This document shows positions 1-7,499 of a DNA stretch of 53,280 bases, piece after piece (position 1 is the stretch's first letter; every line of letters begins with the position of its first letter). Both the position numbers and the translations under genes were made by a program. Under the pieces are notes generated by a model. The model saw nothing but the letters and a program-made list of their open reading frames with translations. It was not told the origin of the DNA and ran no database searches. The stretch is from Alistipes sp. (GTDB lineage Bacteria > Bacteroidota > Bacteroidia > Bacteroidales > Rikenellaceae), in assembly GCA_017629145.1 (NCBI GenBank), contig JAGBXR010000010.1, forward strand, positions 1 to 53,280, in the 5' to 3' direction.

Positions 1-428
1 ACGATCATACCGCCCTTAGTGCGACACTTAACGTAACCCTTGATGATCTCGTCGTTGTTCAAAGCCTCGTTTACACGATACCAGCTCTTGAGCTGACGAG
101 CCTTCTTGTGTGAGAGTGCCAACTGGCCACCCTTGTCCTCTACCGACTCAACGTAAACCTCTACCTTGTCGCCTACTGTCAAATCGGGGTTGTAACGGAA
201 CTCTGTTGCTGCGATAAGACCCTCAGACTTGTAACCGATGTTTACAGTTACCTCACGCTTGTTGATCTCGCTTACAGTACCCTCAACTACCTCGCCTACA
301 GCTACGTTAGACAAAGTCTGACCATAAGCCGCTGCAATCTCCTCCTTCGACTGGTTGTAAATGCCAAGGTCATTCTCGAACGCATTCCAATCGAAATTCT
401 CGTTCGCTACAAAAATGTTCTGCTCCAT
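1..428 (-). CDS. rpsA: 30S ribosomal protein S1, N-terminal part (cut by window edge)
   Basis: The reverse strand reads about 142 codons from an ATG at 428 into the window edge. The product begins MEQNIFVANENFDWNAFEND and continues into S1-type RNA-binding repeats (VAVGEVVEGTVSEINKREVT, then KVEVYVESVEDKGGQL). S1 helps the ribosome hold mRNA, and it matters in Bacteroidetes, where Shine-Dalgarno pairing is weak. A reverse-strand -7 box lies about 110 bp upstream, so the transcript would have a leader of roughly 100 nt. S1 genes are often autoregulated through such leaders, but no specific element is visible here. Confidence 0.93.
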   Translation of the reverse strand, partial: MEQNIFVANENFDWNAFENDLGIYNQSKEEIAAAYGQTLSNVAVGEVVEGTVSEINKREVTVNIGYKSEGLIAATEFRYNPDLTVGDKVEVYVESVEDKGGQLALSHKKARQLKSWYRVNEALNNDEIIKGYVKCRTKGGMI

Positions 429-535
429 AATGGAAAAAATGTTTTGCGATACAATCGCTCGTTAAATTGTTAATAATTAGTTAGTTGCCTCGTGTTTATG
501 CTCCTCGTCACGATTCGCACGCGCACAAAGGCCTG

Positions 536-543
536 CAAAGGTA
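536..543 (-). promoter_or_regulatory. Bacteroidetes -7 box for rpsA
   Basis: On the reverse strand this reads TACCTTTG, an exact match to TAnnTTTG. It lies about 110 bp upstream of the rpsA start, back to back with the forward -7 box at 618-625. Confidence 0.55.
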
Positions 544-617
544 CAAAAAAAATCTAAACCACAGCCACTTAACCCCTAAATTTTTAATATATAGGTGTAA
601 CTTCACGCAAAATATAC

Positions 618-625
618 TACCTTTG
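618..625 (+). promoter_or_regulatory. Bacteroidetes -7 box for the small lipoprotein gene
   Basis: TACCTTTG matches TAnnTTTG and lies 36 bp before the ATG at 662. It argues against the longer reading frame starting at 485, because that start would lie upstream of the promoter. Confidence 0.6.
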
Positions 626-661
626 TGCAACTTTGCGTTACAAATAAAAACTAATGATACG

Positions 662-1108
662 ATGAAAAGATTGCTACAAACACTTGTCTGCGCGCTGCTT
701 GCTGTGGCGTTCGTGGGCTGCCATCCCGAAGAGGAGGCGAAGAGCTATCCCGAGCTCGAGACATTAAATGCCACGCTATGGTATAGCTACGACCAGACTA
801 CTGCGACCTACTACGACGTGACGTTCGGTGCAACTAATGGCGAGATGGTGGGTTACAGCGACCCGGAGCGCACTGCCGAAGTGTCGCGTGAGGGTTTCGA
901 GTATACGTTCGATGCGGTGATGGATGTCGTGACTGTCAACTTCGATGAGGGTGCGCGCTATGCTGGTATTCTTGTGCCCAAGGGCCAGTTCCAAGTGAGC
1001 AATATCGATGTCTATCTCATTCAGCTCTACGGTGTTGATGAGAATGGTGAGATTGTCTACACTCCTGAGGGACAGGTTAAGGATTCGATGTTGTTCTGGA
1101 AAGAATAA
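662..1108 (+). CDS. Small lipoprotein of unknown function
   Basis: A 148-residue protein starting MKRLLQTLVCALLAVAFVGC, a signal peptide with a lipobox (cysteine at residue 20). The residues after the cysteine are HPEEEAK; such an acidic stretch is the kind that sends Bacteroidetes lipoproteins to the cell surface. The mature part (about 128 residues) has alternating polar and hydrophobic segments that suggest a small beta-sandwich, and I recognise no family. The frame stays open upstream to 485, but that part holds the promoter and gives a non-signal-like sequence, so I start at 662. It is a single-gene unit closed by a hairpin terminator. Confidence 0.75.
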   Translation: MKRLLQTLVCALLAVAFVGCHPEEEAKSYPELETLNATLWYSYDQTTATYYDVTFGATNGEMVGYSDPERTAEVSREGFEYTFDAVMDVVTVNFDEGARYAGILVPKGQFQVSNIDVYLIQLYGVDENGEIVYTPEGQVKDSMLFWKE

Positions 1109-1146
1109 TTTCTTGTTATAAGGGGCTATCTGCGCCTCTTCAATCA

Positions 1147-1194
1147 AAATGTCGAATGGGGAATACGCTTGGTATGTTCCATTCGACATTTTTC
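1147..1194. terminator. Hairpin terminator after the lipoprotein gene
   Basis: AAATGTCGAATGG pairs with CCATTCGACATTT across a loop of about 19 nt, and T residues follow. The stem is symmetrical, so it could also serve transcription arriving from the reverse-strand phosphatase gene on the right. Confidence 0.65.
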
Positions 1195-1305
1195 GTACTA
1201 TAGTAACATCTAACCCCTTCTAACAAGAAATTAGGGTGTGCAAGGAAGAGCGCAATCACTGCGTGTCTAAAATAATATATCTTAATCCAACCTTGTTAGT
1301 CCAAT

Positions 1306-2370
1306 CTATTTCAGCAGTTGCTTAAGCTTTGCGCCGAGTTCCGAGTTCTCCATAATGCCGTTGATGAGCTCTGCGCCTGTGCCATAGAGATATACGGGCA
1401 CCATCTGTGCCGAGTGGCCCGTAGTGCACCAGCGATACTCCACGCCCTGCTCGCTGAGGTTGAAGTCGGCATTGCCACTAACCAGACCAAGACCGCCAGT
1501 CTCGTGGTCAGCCGTAACGACAACAAGCGTATCGTCGTGCTCGGCAGCATAGGCTACGGCACACTCTACAGCTGCCATAAAGCCGTGCATCTCCCTCTGC
1601 ATAGCCTCGGCATTGTTGCCGTGTCCCATACCATCAATCAGCGATCCCTCGACCATCAGCACGAAGCCCTTGTCGCCGCCGCGTGACTCCAGAATGCGGA
1701 TTGCCTCGTGTGTTGCATCTCGCAGATAATCACCGCTATCCGCGCCTATCTCATAGTCGGCAAGGAGTGCTACAACGCGCTCATCGCCATTCATTGCAGC
1801 TACCTGCTCGAGGCTTGTAGCGAGTCTCTTACCCTCGGCCTCGAGGCTCTTGGCTACATCTGCGCCATACTCTTCCACGAAGTAGTGCATACCGCCACCA
1901 ATGGCTACATCGAGGTGGCTTGAGGCGAGCTGTCGTGTGATAAGCGGCATATTGTGTCGGCTGTCGCTATGCGCATAGAATGCCGCAGGTGTCGCGTGCT
2001 GAAGGTATGTGGTGACTACCGTACCCGTAGCCTTGCCCTGCGCCGATGCGAGTGCTGTGAGCGAGCATAGCTCTTCGCCATCGGGGGTTAGTCCGAGGTA
2101 TGTGTTGTTGGTCTTGCTGCCCGTAGCGAGTGCTGTACCTGCTGCTGCAGAGTCGGTTACGCGATTGTCCGCAGACGAGGTGCGTGTAAGCGCGATGTTC
2201 TCGGCCTTGTCGAAAATCGTAGGTGTGCCATCGACGAGTTGCATCATAGTAACCGAAGATAGTCCCATACCATCGCCAATCAGGTAGATGATATTTCGTA
2301 CCGACTCCTGCGCCCAGAGCATCGAGGGCAGAAGGATAAGTGTTAGGAGCGTGATTAGTTGTCGTTTCAT
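1306..2370 (-). CDS. Alkaline phosphatase, periplasmic
   Basis: A 354-residue protein of the PhoA-type alkaline phosphatase family, which releases phosphate from phosphomonoesters outside the cytoplasm. The start MKRQLITLLTLILLPSMLWA is a signal peptide. The metal-binding DGMG is at 33-36, and the nucleophile is Ser74 in TDSAAAGTALATG. HATPAAFYAHSDSR, DHETGG and GHSAQMVP supply the remaining zinc ligands. It is shorter than E. coli PhoA (about 450 residues) and resembles the compact Bacteroidetes form. The frame stays open for 30 codons upstream, but only the ATG at 2370 gives a signal peptide. It is divergent from ung, with about 70 bp between the two starts. Confidence 0.88.
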   Translation of the reverse strand: MKRQLITLLTLILLPSMLWAQESVRNIIYLIGDGMGLSSVTMMQLVDGTPTIFDKAENIALTRTSSADNRVTDSAAAGTALATGSKTNNTYLGLTPDGEELCSLTALASAQGKATGTVVTTYLQHATPAAFYAHSDSRHNMPLITRQLASSHLDVAIGGGMHYFVEEYGADVAKSLEAEGKRLATSLEQVAAMNGDERVVALLADYEIGADSGDYLRDATHEAIRILESRGGDKGFVLMVEGSLIDGMGHGNNAEAMQREMHGFMAAVECAVAYAAEHDDTLVVVTADHETGGLGLVSGNADFNLSEQGVEYRWCTTGHSAQMVPVYLYGTGAELINGIMENSELGAKLKQLLK

Positions 2371-2443
2371 ATCTTTAAGGTTTAAAGTAATGTGCAAAAT
2401 TAAGAAAAAAATATTATCTTCGCAACCACTAACACTTATAGAT

Positions 2444-3109
2444 ATGGCAGACGTACGCATTGCCGAGGATTGGAAGGCGATTCTCGCGGAGGAGTTCTCG
2501 AAACCCTATTTCGACGAACTCGTAGGCTTTGTTAAACAGGAGTATAGCTCGGGTGTGGTCTTCCCGGAGCCTCGCAACATATTCAGAGCATTCGATAAAT
2601 GTCCGTTCGATAGGCTCAAGGTGGTAATCATTGGCCAAGATCCCTATCACGGTGAGGGTCAGGCTAATGGCCTATGCTTCTCGGTGGGCGAGGGTGTGGC
2701 TTTTCCGCCGTCGTTGCAGAATATATTGAAGGAGGTTGCCGACGATGTAGGCTCTCCAATGCCTGTGTCGGGTGAGCTGGATCGCTGGGCCGAGCAGGGT
2801 GTGCTACTGCTCAACGCGGTGCTTACGGTGCGTGCTCACGAGGCAGCATCGCACGCAGGACGCGGTTGGGAGCGATTTACCGATGCTGTGGTGCGTGCTA
2901 TTGCCGAGCGCAAGGAGGGTGTAGTCTATATGCTGTGGGGTAACTATGCGCAGAAGAAGGGCTCGATTGCAGACCAGAAGCGCAACCTTATACTTCGTGC
3001 GGTGCATCCATCGCCACTCTCGGCCTATCGTGGTTTCTTTGGCTGCAAGCACTTCTCGGCGGCTAACCGCTATCTGCTCTCTATGGGCAAAGAACCTATT
3101 GTGTGGTAG
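2444..3109 (+). CDS. ung: Uracil-DNA glycosylase
   Basis: A 221-residue family 1 uracil-DNA glycosylase, which removes uracil from DNA at the first step of base excision repair. The catalytic water-activating motif GQDPYHGEGQANG holds Asp66. The second motif HPSPLSAYRGFFGC is near the C-terminus, and the LLLNAVLTV and MLWGNYAQKK segments are typical. The length matches the family. The frame is open upstream to 2288, into the divergent phosphatase gene, but homology begins at the ATG at 2444. A -7-like TATCTTCG lies just upstream. Two stem-loops follow the stop. Confidence 0.95.
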   Translation: MADVRIAEDWKAILAEEFSKPYFDELVGFVKQEYSSGVVFPEPRNIFRAFDKCPFDRLKVVIIGQDPYHGEGQANGLCFSVGEGVAFPPSLQNILKEVADDVGSPMPVSGELDRWAEQGVLLLNAVLTVRAHEAASHAGRGWERFTDAVVRAIAERKEGVVYMLWGNYAQKKGSIADQKRNLILRAVHPSPLSAYRGFFGCKHFSAANRYLLSMGKEPIVW

Positions 3110-3120
3110 TTGGAGGGCTT

Positions 3121-3148
3121 TGTGCAATGCACGAACGTACATTGCACA
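3121..3148. repeat. Perfect 9-bp inverted repeat after ung
   Basis: TGTGCAATG and CATTGCACA form a perfect stem with a 10-nt loop. There is no T-run directly after it, so it is not a standard terminator. It sits between the ung stop and a true terminator. Confidence 0.5.
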
Positions 3149-3169
3149 CTATCTGCACAGTACAAAGAA

Positions 3170-3208
3170 GAGGCTGCCAACACAGTTCGTTGGACAGCCT
3201 CCGTTTTT
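3170..3208. terminator. Terminator shared by ung and the convergent AraC gene
   Basis: GAGGCTGCCAA pairs with TTGGACAGCCTC, followed by CGTTTTTT on the forward strand. It lies between two convergent genes (stops at 3109 and 3234), so it probably serves both. Confidence 0.75.
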
Positions 3209-3233
3209 TGCGGCCTTGTCGAAGGGTATAGTG

Positions 3234-4097
3234 CTACTTGTTCATTCGGTACTGCTTGGGCGATATGCCTGTTGCGCGCTTGAAATATTTGCCAAAGAAG
3301 CTCTGGTTCGAGAAGTTGAGCGAGGTGGCAATCTGCTGAATTGTCATATCCGATGACTGCAACATTGCGCGTGCCTCGAGTATCACGTGGCTCTCTATCC
3401 AGTCGCTCGCCGAACGTCCAGTGTGCTCCTTGACGAGCTTTGACAGATATTTGGGTGTGATACATAGCTTATCGGCATAGAAGCCAACGAGTCGCTCGGT
3501 GCGGTAGTTTTCGTGAACGAGCTCCATAAAGCGCTCTATGAGGCTATTCTTGACGTTGTTGCTGGCGTGTACCGATGTTCTCAAGCGGCTGATACCGCCG
3601 AAGTAGAATACGCGGATGAGGTTTTCGATAACCTGCAAGCGGAATGGATTTTCGGCATCATCTGCCGCGCGATAGAGAATCATAAAGAAGGTGTGAAACG
3701 CCTGAAGCTGGGTGTCGTCGAGCTTGAGCATCGGAGTGTTGTACATCGATATGTAGCTCTGTTGCCAGCCGGGGATATTTACCGCGTCGATGAAGCGTTT
3801 CGAGAGGATTATAGCATACGCTTTATAGTCTTCGCTGCACTCAAATGCCTCGATGATTTGTCCAGGCATTAGCGTTACGAGCGTTTGACTCTCAAGCATA
3901 TGCTCACGAAGATTTATCCTCAAATGCTGCGTTCCCTCGGTGCAAAGAATGATTGCTGCCTTATCTAATTTGGTAGGCGCGGCAATCTTGGTTGTCGAGG
4001 CATCGTAGCTAAGAATTTTGAGGTCATCTCCAATGTAGATATCTCCCTCGGGTGATATGCCAATATTATTGTTAATGTTGGTTAGTAGTTGATGCAT
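3234..4097 (-). CDS. AraC-family transcriptional regulator
   Basis: A 287-residue regulator. The N-terminal half (about 1-165) looks like an AraC cupin-type sensor. The C-terminal 100 residues hold the two helix-turn-helix units; LVGFYADKLCITPKYLSKLV is the first and MTIQQIATSLNFSNQSFFGK the second, followed by the family signature GKYFKRATGISPKQYR. The ligand and targets cannot be read from the sequence. The frame extends 30 codons upstream of the ATG at 4097, but that extension does not look like protein of this family. It stands alone, convergent with ung and divergent from murA. Confidence 0.88.
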   Translation of the reverse strand: MHQLLTNINNNIGISPEGDIYIGDDLKILSYDASTTKIAAPTKLDKAAIILCTEGTQHLRINLREHMLESQTLVTLMPGQIIEAFECSEDYKAYAIILSKRFIDAVNIPGWQQSYISMYNTPMLKLDDTQLQAFHTFFMILYRAADDAENPFRLQVIENLIRVFYFGGISRLRTSVHASNNVKNSLIERFMELVHENYRTERLVGFYADKLCITPKYLSKLVKEHTGRSASDWIESHVILEARAMLQSSDMTIQQIATSLNFSNQSFFGKYFKRATGISPKQYRMNK

Positions 4098-4337
4098 ACA
4101 ATATGTATAACATATAATTGTTACAAAGATAACACAAAATGGCCAATCTTGTTTTTGCGAGGTATCAATGTGCGACATATGGGACAATATTATAGTATAA
4201 TGTGCCGAAAATTAGTCCTAAAAGGGGGCGGCGAGGGTGCGTAAACAGCGCTAAATTCGACTTTTTAACTACAACTGACAGGTGTAGTGTTGAAAACTAA
4301 TTTTGCAAAAAGTGTGTGCTATATTCTTTTTTTTTCG

Positions 4338-4345
4338 TACCTTTG
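4338..4345 (+). promoter_or_regulatory. -7 box of the murA operon
   Basis: TACCTTTG lies 16 bp before the murA ATG, so the leader would be only a few bases long. Confidence 0.55.
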
Positions 4346-4361
4346 ATAAAATTTTTGAAAT

Positions 4362-5672
4362 ATGGCTCTGTTTAAAGTTGAAGGAGGTCATCGCCTAAAG
4401 GGTGAGATCAGACCTCAAGGTGCTAAAAATGAAGCACTACAAATTATATGCGCTGCACTGCTCACTCCCGAGCGTGTAGTTTTGCACAACGTACCCATTA
4501 TTGCCGATGTGATGCAGCTCTTGGAGCTTCTCGCAGCAATGGGTGTCAAGGTAGAGCGTCTGTCGGACGATAGCTTTGCGCTGCAGGCAGACGATATCAA
4601 CCTCGACTATCTGCGCACGGCAGATTATCACAAGCGTTGTCGCAAGTTGCGTGGTTCGGTGATGATGATTGGCCCGCTGCTCACGCGCTTTGGCGTAGGC
4701 TTTATGCCTAAACCAGGTGGCGATAAGATTGGTCGTCGTCGTCTGGATACCCACTTTATCGGTTTTCAAAAGCTTGGCGCGGAGTTTAACTTCGATATCA
4801 GCGATGAGTTCTATACCGTTGAGGCAAAGCGTCTTAAGGGTACATATATGCTTTTGGATGAGGCGTCGGTTACAGGTACTGCCAATATCGTTATGGCAGC
4901 CGTTTTGGCCGAGGGTCGCACGACAATCTACAATGCAGCGTGTGAGCCCTACTTACAGCAGTTGTGCAAGATGCTCAACCGTATGGGTGCGCGTATCTCG
5001 GGTATCGCATCCAACCTGCTTACCATCGATGGAGTGGAGTCGCTCGGAGGTACGGAGCATACGATGCTTCCAGATATGATTGAGGTGGGTAGCTTCATTG
5101 GTATGGCGGCAATGAATCGCTCGGAGCTCACCATCACGAACGTGTCGTACGACAACCTCGGTATCATCCCAGCGCAATTTGCGCGTATGGGTATACGTTT
5201 CGAGCAGCGTGGAGACGATATCTACATCCCACAGCAGGACCACTATAGCATCGAGAGCTTTATCGATGGCTCGATTATGACCATTGCCGATGCACCCTGG
5301 CCAGGCCTCACGCCCGATTTATTGTCTATCTTCCTGGTTGTAGCAACCCAGGCCAAGGGCTCGGTGCTCATCCATCAGAAGATGTTCGAGAGCCGCTTGT
5401 TCTTCGTCGATAAGCTTATCGATATGGGTGCGCAGATTATTCTGTGCGATCCACATCGCGCTACGGTCATCGGCTTAGACCACCGCTTGCCATTGCGTGC
5501 TGCCAATATGACCTCGCCAGATATTCGTGCAGGTGTGGCATTGCTTATCGCAGCGATGAGTGCCGAGGGAACAAGCACTATCCAGAATATCGAGCAGATA
5601 GATCGCGGATATCGAGATATCGACACACGCCTGAATGCGCTGGGTGCTCGTATCACTCGTATCGAGGAGTAG
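4362..5672 (+). CDS. murA: UDP-N-acetylglucosamine 1-carboxyvinyltransferase
   Basis: A 436-residue MurA, the first committed enzyme of peptidoglycan synthesis, which transfers enolpyruvate from PEP to UDP-GlcNAc in the cytoplasm. The start matches the family (FKVEGGHRLKGEIRPQGAKNEAL, with the conserved K-N pair). The catalytic loop reads PGGDKIGRRRLDTH, with Asp at codon 121 where the E. coli enzyme has the fosfomycin target Cys115. Known Asp forms (Mycobacterium, Chlamydia) remain active and resist fosfomycin, so this enzyme is probably insensitive. It heads a tight unit with tdk, tsaC and a thioesterase. Confidence 0.95.
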   Translation: MALFKVEGGHRLKGEIRPQGAKNEALQIICAALLTPERVVLHNVPIIADVMQLLELLAAMGVKVERLSDDSFALQADDINLDYLRTADYHKRCRKLRGSVMMIGPLLTRFGVGFMPKPGGDKIGRRRLDTHFIGFQKLGAEFNFDISDEFYTVEAKRLKGTYMLLDEASVTGTANIVMAAVLAEGRTTIYNAACEPYLQQLCKMLNRMGARISGIASNLLTIDGVESLGGTEHTMLPDMIEVGSFIGMAAMNRSELTITNVSYDNLGIIPAQFARMGIRFEQRGDDIYIPQQDHYSIESFIDGSIMTIADAPWPGLTPDLLSIFLVVATQAKGSVLIHQKMFESRLFFVDKLIDMGAQIILCDPHRATVIGLDHRLPLRAANMTSPDIRAGVALLIAAMSAEGTSTIQNIEQIDRGYRDIDTRLNALGARITRIEE

Positions 5673-5706
5673 TATGTAGATGTGTAAGTTATAAAGATTT
5701 ATCGCT

Positions 5707-6273
5707 ATGTTCTTGGAAAACAATAAAAATAAGGGTTGGATTGAGGTGATATGTGGATCAATGTTCTCGGGTAAGACCGAGGAACTTATTCGCCGTATGA
5801 AGCGTGCGCAGTTTGCCAACCTCAAGGTCGAGATATTCAAGCCCTCGATTGATGTGCGCTACTCGGAGCAGGAGGTGGTGTCGCACGATGCTAACGCTAT
5901 ACAGTCTACGCCCGTGGAGTCGGCGCAGAACATCCTGCTTATGGCTTCGGATGTCGATGTTGTAGGTATTGACGAGGCGCAGTTCTTCGATGCGGGTATC
6001 GTTGACGTATGCCGAGAGTTGGCAAATAGCGGTGTCAGAGTCATCGTTGCGGGCCTCGATATGGACTATATGGGCAAGCCTTTCGGTCCTATGCCAGCGC
6101 TTATGGCTACGGCTGAGTATGTCACCAAGGTGCACGCCATTTGTGTGCGTTGCGGCGATTTGGCGCACCACTCGCACCGTCTTACGGCCGAGGATAAGCA
6201 GGTGGTGCTGGGTGCTCACGACACCTATCAGCCAATATGTCGTCACTGTTTCAAGGAGTTGGTAAAGAAGTAA
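5707..6273 (+). CDS. tdk: Thymidine kinase
   Basis: A 188-residue type II thymidine kinase, which phosphorylates thymidine in the salvage pathway. The P-loop is [14 protein letters not shown] near the N-terminus. The DEAQFF motif provides the Mg-binding and catalytic acidic residues. The C-terminal zinc-binding cysteines appear as CVRCGD and CRHC. The length is typical. It lies 34 bp after murA and 4 bp before the next gene, so it is very likely co-transcribed. Confidence 0.95.
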   Translation: MFLENNKNKGWIEVICGSMFSGKTEELIRRMKRAQFANLKVEIFKPSIDVRYSEQEVVSHDANAIQSTPVESAQNILLMASDVDVVGIDEAQFFDAGIVDVCRELANSGVRVIVAGLDMDYMGKPFGPMPALMATAEYVTKVHAICVRCGDLAHHSHRLTAEDKQVVLGAHDTYQPICRHCFKELVKK

Positions 6274-6277
6274 AGAT

Positions 6278-6841
6278 ATGCAGAAAGCAGTAGAGAAGTG
6301 TGTTGAGGTGCTCCGCGCTGGAGGTCTCATCCTTTATCCCACCGATACGGTGTGGGGCATCGGTTGCGATGCAACAAACGAGGAGGCTGTGCAGAAGGTA
6401 TATGCGCTCAAGCGCAGCGAGGATAAGCACTCGATGTTGTGCTTGTGTCGCGATGCCGATATGGTTGTACGCTATGTGAATCGCGCTCCGGGTATCGCCT
6501 TCGAGGTTATGGAGCTTTCGGATAAGCCTCTTACGGCTATCCTCCCGGGTGCTGTGGGTGTTGCCAAGTCGCTCATCCCCGAGGCTGCTACACTCGGCGT
6601 GCGTGTTCCACAGCACGAGTTCTGCCAGGCATTGTTGCGTAAGTTCGGCAAGCCTATCGTTTCGACCTCGGCAAATATCTCGGGCGAGCCTACGGCAAAG
6701 CGCCTCAAGGAGGTTGCCCAGGAGATTATCGACGGTGTGGACTATGTGGTAAATCCTCGCTTCGAGGGTAAGCCAACACTCAAGCCAAGCTCGATTATCG
6801 CGTTTGGCGAGGGTGGCGAGATTGAGATTATCAGACAGTAG
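6278..6841 (+). CDS. tsaC: L-threonylcarbamoyladenylate synthase (Sua5/YrdC/YciO family)
   Basis: A 187-residue YrdC-fold protein that makes threonylcarbamoyl-AMP from threonine, bicarbonate and ATP, for the t6A modification of tRNAs reading ANN codons. The family motifs are clear: GGLILYPTDTVWGIGCDA at the N-terminus, the KRSEDK substrate loop, and STSANISGEPT toward the C-terminus. It lacks the extra C-terminal Sua5 domain, so it is the short form. It sits between tdk and the thioesterase gene with gaps of 4 and 6 bp. Confidence 0.9.
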   Translation: MQKAVEKCVEVLRAGGLILYPTDTVWGIGCDATNEEAVQKVYALKRSEDKHSMLCLCRDADMVVRYVNRAPGIAFEVMELSDKPLTAILPGAVGVAKSLIPEAATLGVRVPQHEFCQALLRKFGKPIVSTSANISGEPTAKRLKEVAQEIIDGVDYVVNPRFEGKPTLKPSSIIAFGEGGEIEIIRQ

Positions 6842-6847
6842 TGGCGT

Positions 6848-7258
6848 ATGGCGCAGAGACTTACAACCCCTGTACAGAAGCGCTTTTCGGATGTCGACTC
6901 GTTTATGCACGTCAACAACATCTGGCAGCAGAGCTACTTCGATATGGGCAAGACGGAGTTTTACACTAAGGTGTTGGGTATCACCGGTGTGTTCGATAAG
7001 TTGCGTATCATCACTGCCTCGACGCATACCGACTATTACGGTCAGGTGCGCCTCGCGGATGATATCGTCGTGGTTACGGACGTATCACGCATCGGCAATA
7101 AGAGTATGACACTGCACCAGCAGATTATGTGTGGCGATAAGTGTCTTACGGAGAGTTCATCGGTTATGGTGGCCTTCGATTTCGAGTTGCAGCAGACGGT
7201 GGCCATCCCCGATGAGTGGCGCGAGAAGTTGTCGGCATATCTTGTTGAGAGAGAGTAG
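6848..7258 (+). CDS. Acyl-CoA thioesterase, 4HBT hot-dog family
   Basis: A 136-residue hot-dog-fold protein that probably hydrolyses acyl-CoA thioesters in the cytoplasm. The 4-hydroxybenzoyl-CoA thioesterase signature is at the N-terminus (RFSDVDSFMHVNNIWQQSYF, with the catalytic-type Asp and HVNN). The length is normal for YbgC/FcbC-like members. The substrate cannot be deduced. It is the last gene of the murA unit, starting 6 bp after tsaC and followed by a strong terminator. Confidence 0.85.
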   Translation: MAQRLTTPVQKRFSDVDSFMHVNNIWQQSYFDMGKTEFYTKVLGITGVFDKLRIITASTHTDYYGQVRLADDIVVVTDVSRIGNKSMTLHQQIMCGDKCLTESSSVMVAFDFELQQTVAIPDEWREKLSAYLVERE

Positions 7259-7286
7259 ATACTACGAGAGATTTGCTCGTAGCGCT

Positions 7287-7317
7287 GGAGGGTAGTATGA
7301 CTACTCTCCTTTTTTTG
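7287..7317 (+). terminator. Rho-independent terminator of the murA operon
   Basis: GGAGGGTAGT and ACTACTCTCC form a 10-bp stem (one G-U pair) around a 3-nt loop, followed by seven T residues. Confidence 0.85.
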
Positions 7318-7416
7318 TGTTGCCGCTCGTCGGTTGAAACGCTCCATTCGGCTCAATATTACCGCCATCGGGTAAAATCGGGGTTGCGAAAGTCGGGCGG
7401 TTAGCGAAAAAATGAG

Positions 7417-7424
7417 TAACTTTG
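7417..7424 (+). promoter_or_regulatory. -7 box for the amylase-family lipoprotein gene
   Basis: TAACTTTG lies 76 bp before the ATG at 7500. The leader contains a short palindromic stretch, GCGTGCATACGTGCAC (7434-7449). Confidence 0.5.
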
Positions 7425-7499
7425 CCCTTAACGCGTGCATACGTGCACTGCGAGAGTTGATACACAACGCAATAATAGAATAACTAAAATAGAGACACG

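Noticed and set aside
485-661. N-terminal extension of the small lipoprotein gene
   Set aside because: It covers the -7 boxes and would place the signal peptide inside the protein.
6251-7027. 258-codon reverse-strand open frame over tsaC and the thioesterase gene
   Set aside because: Antisense shadow of two well-recognised genes; the product resembles no family.
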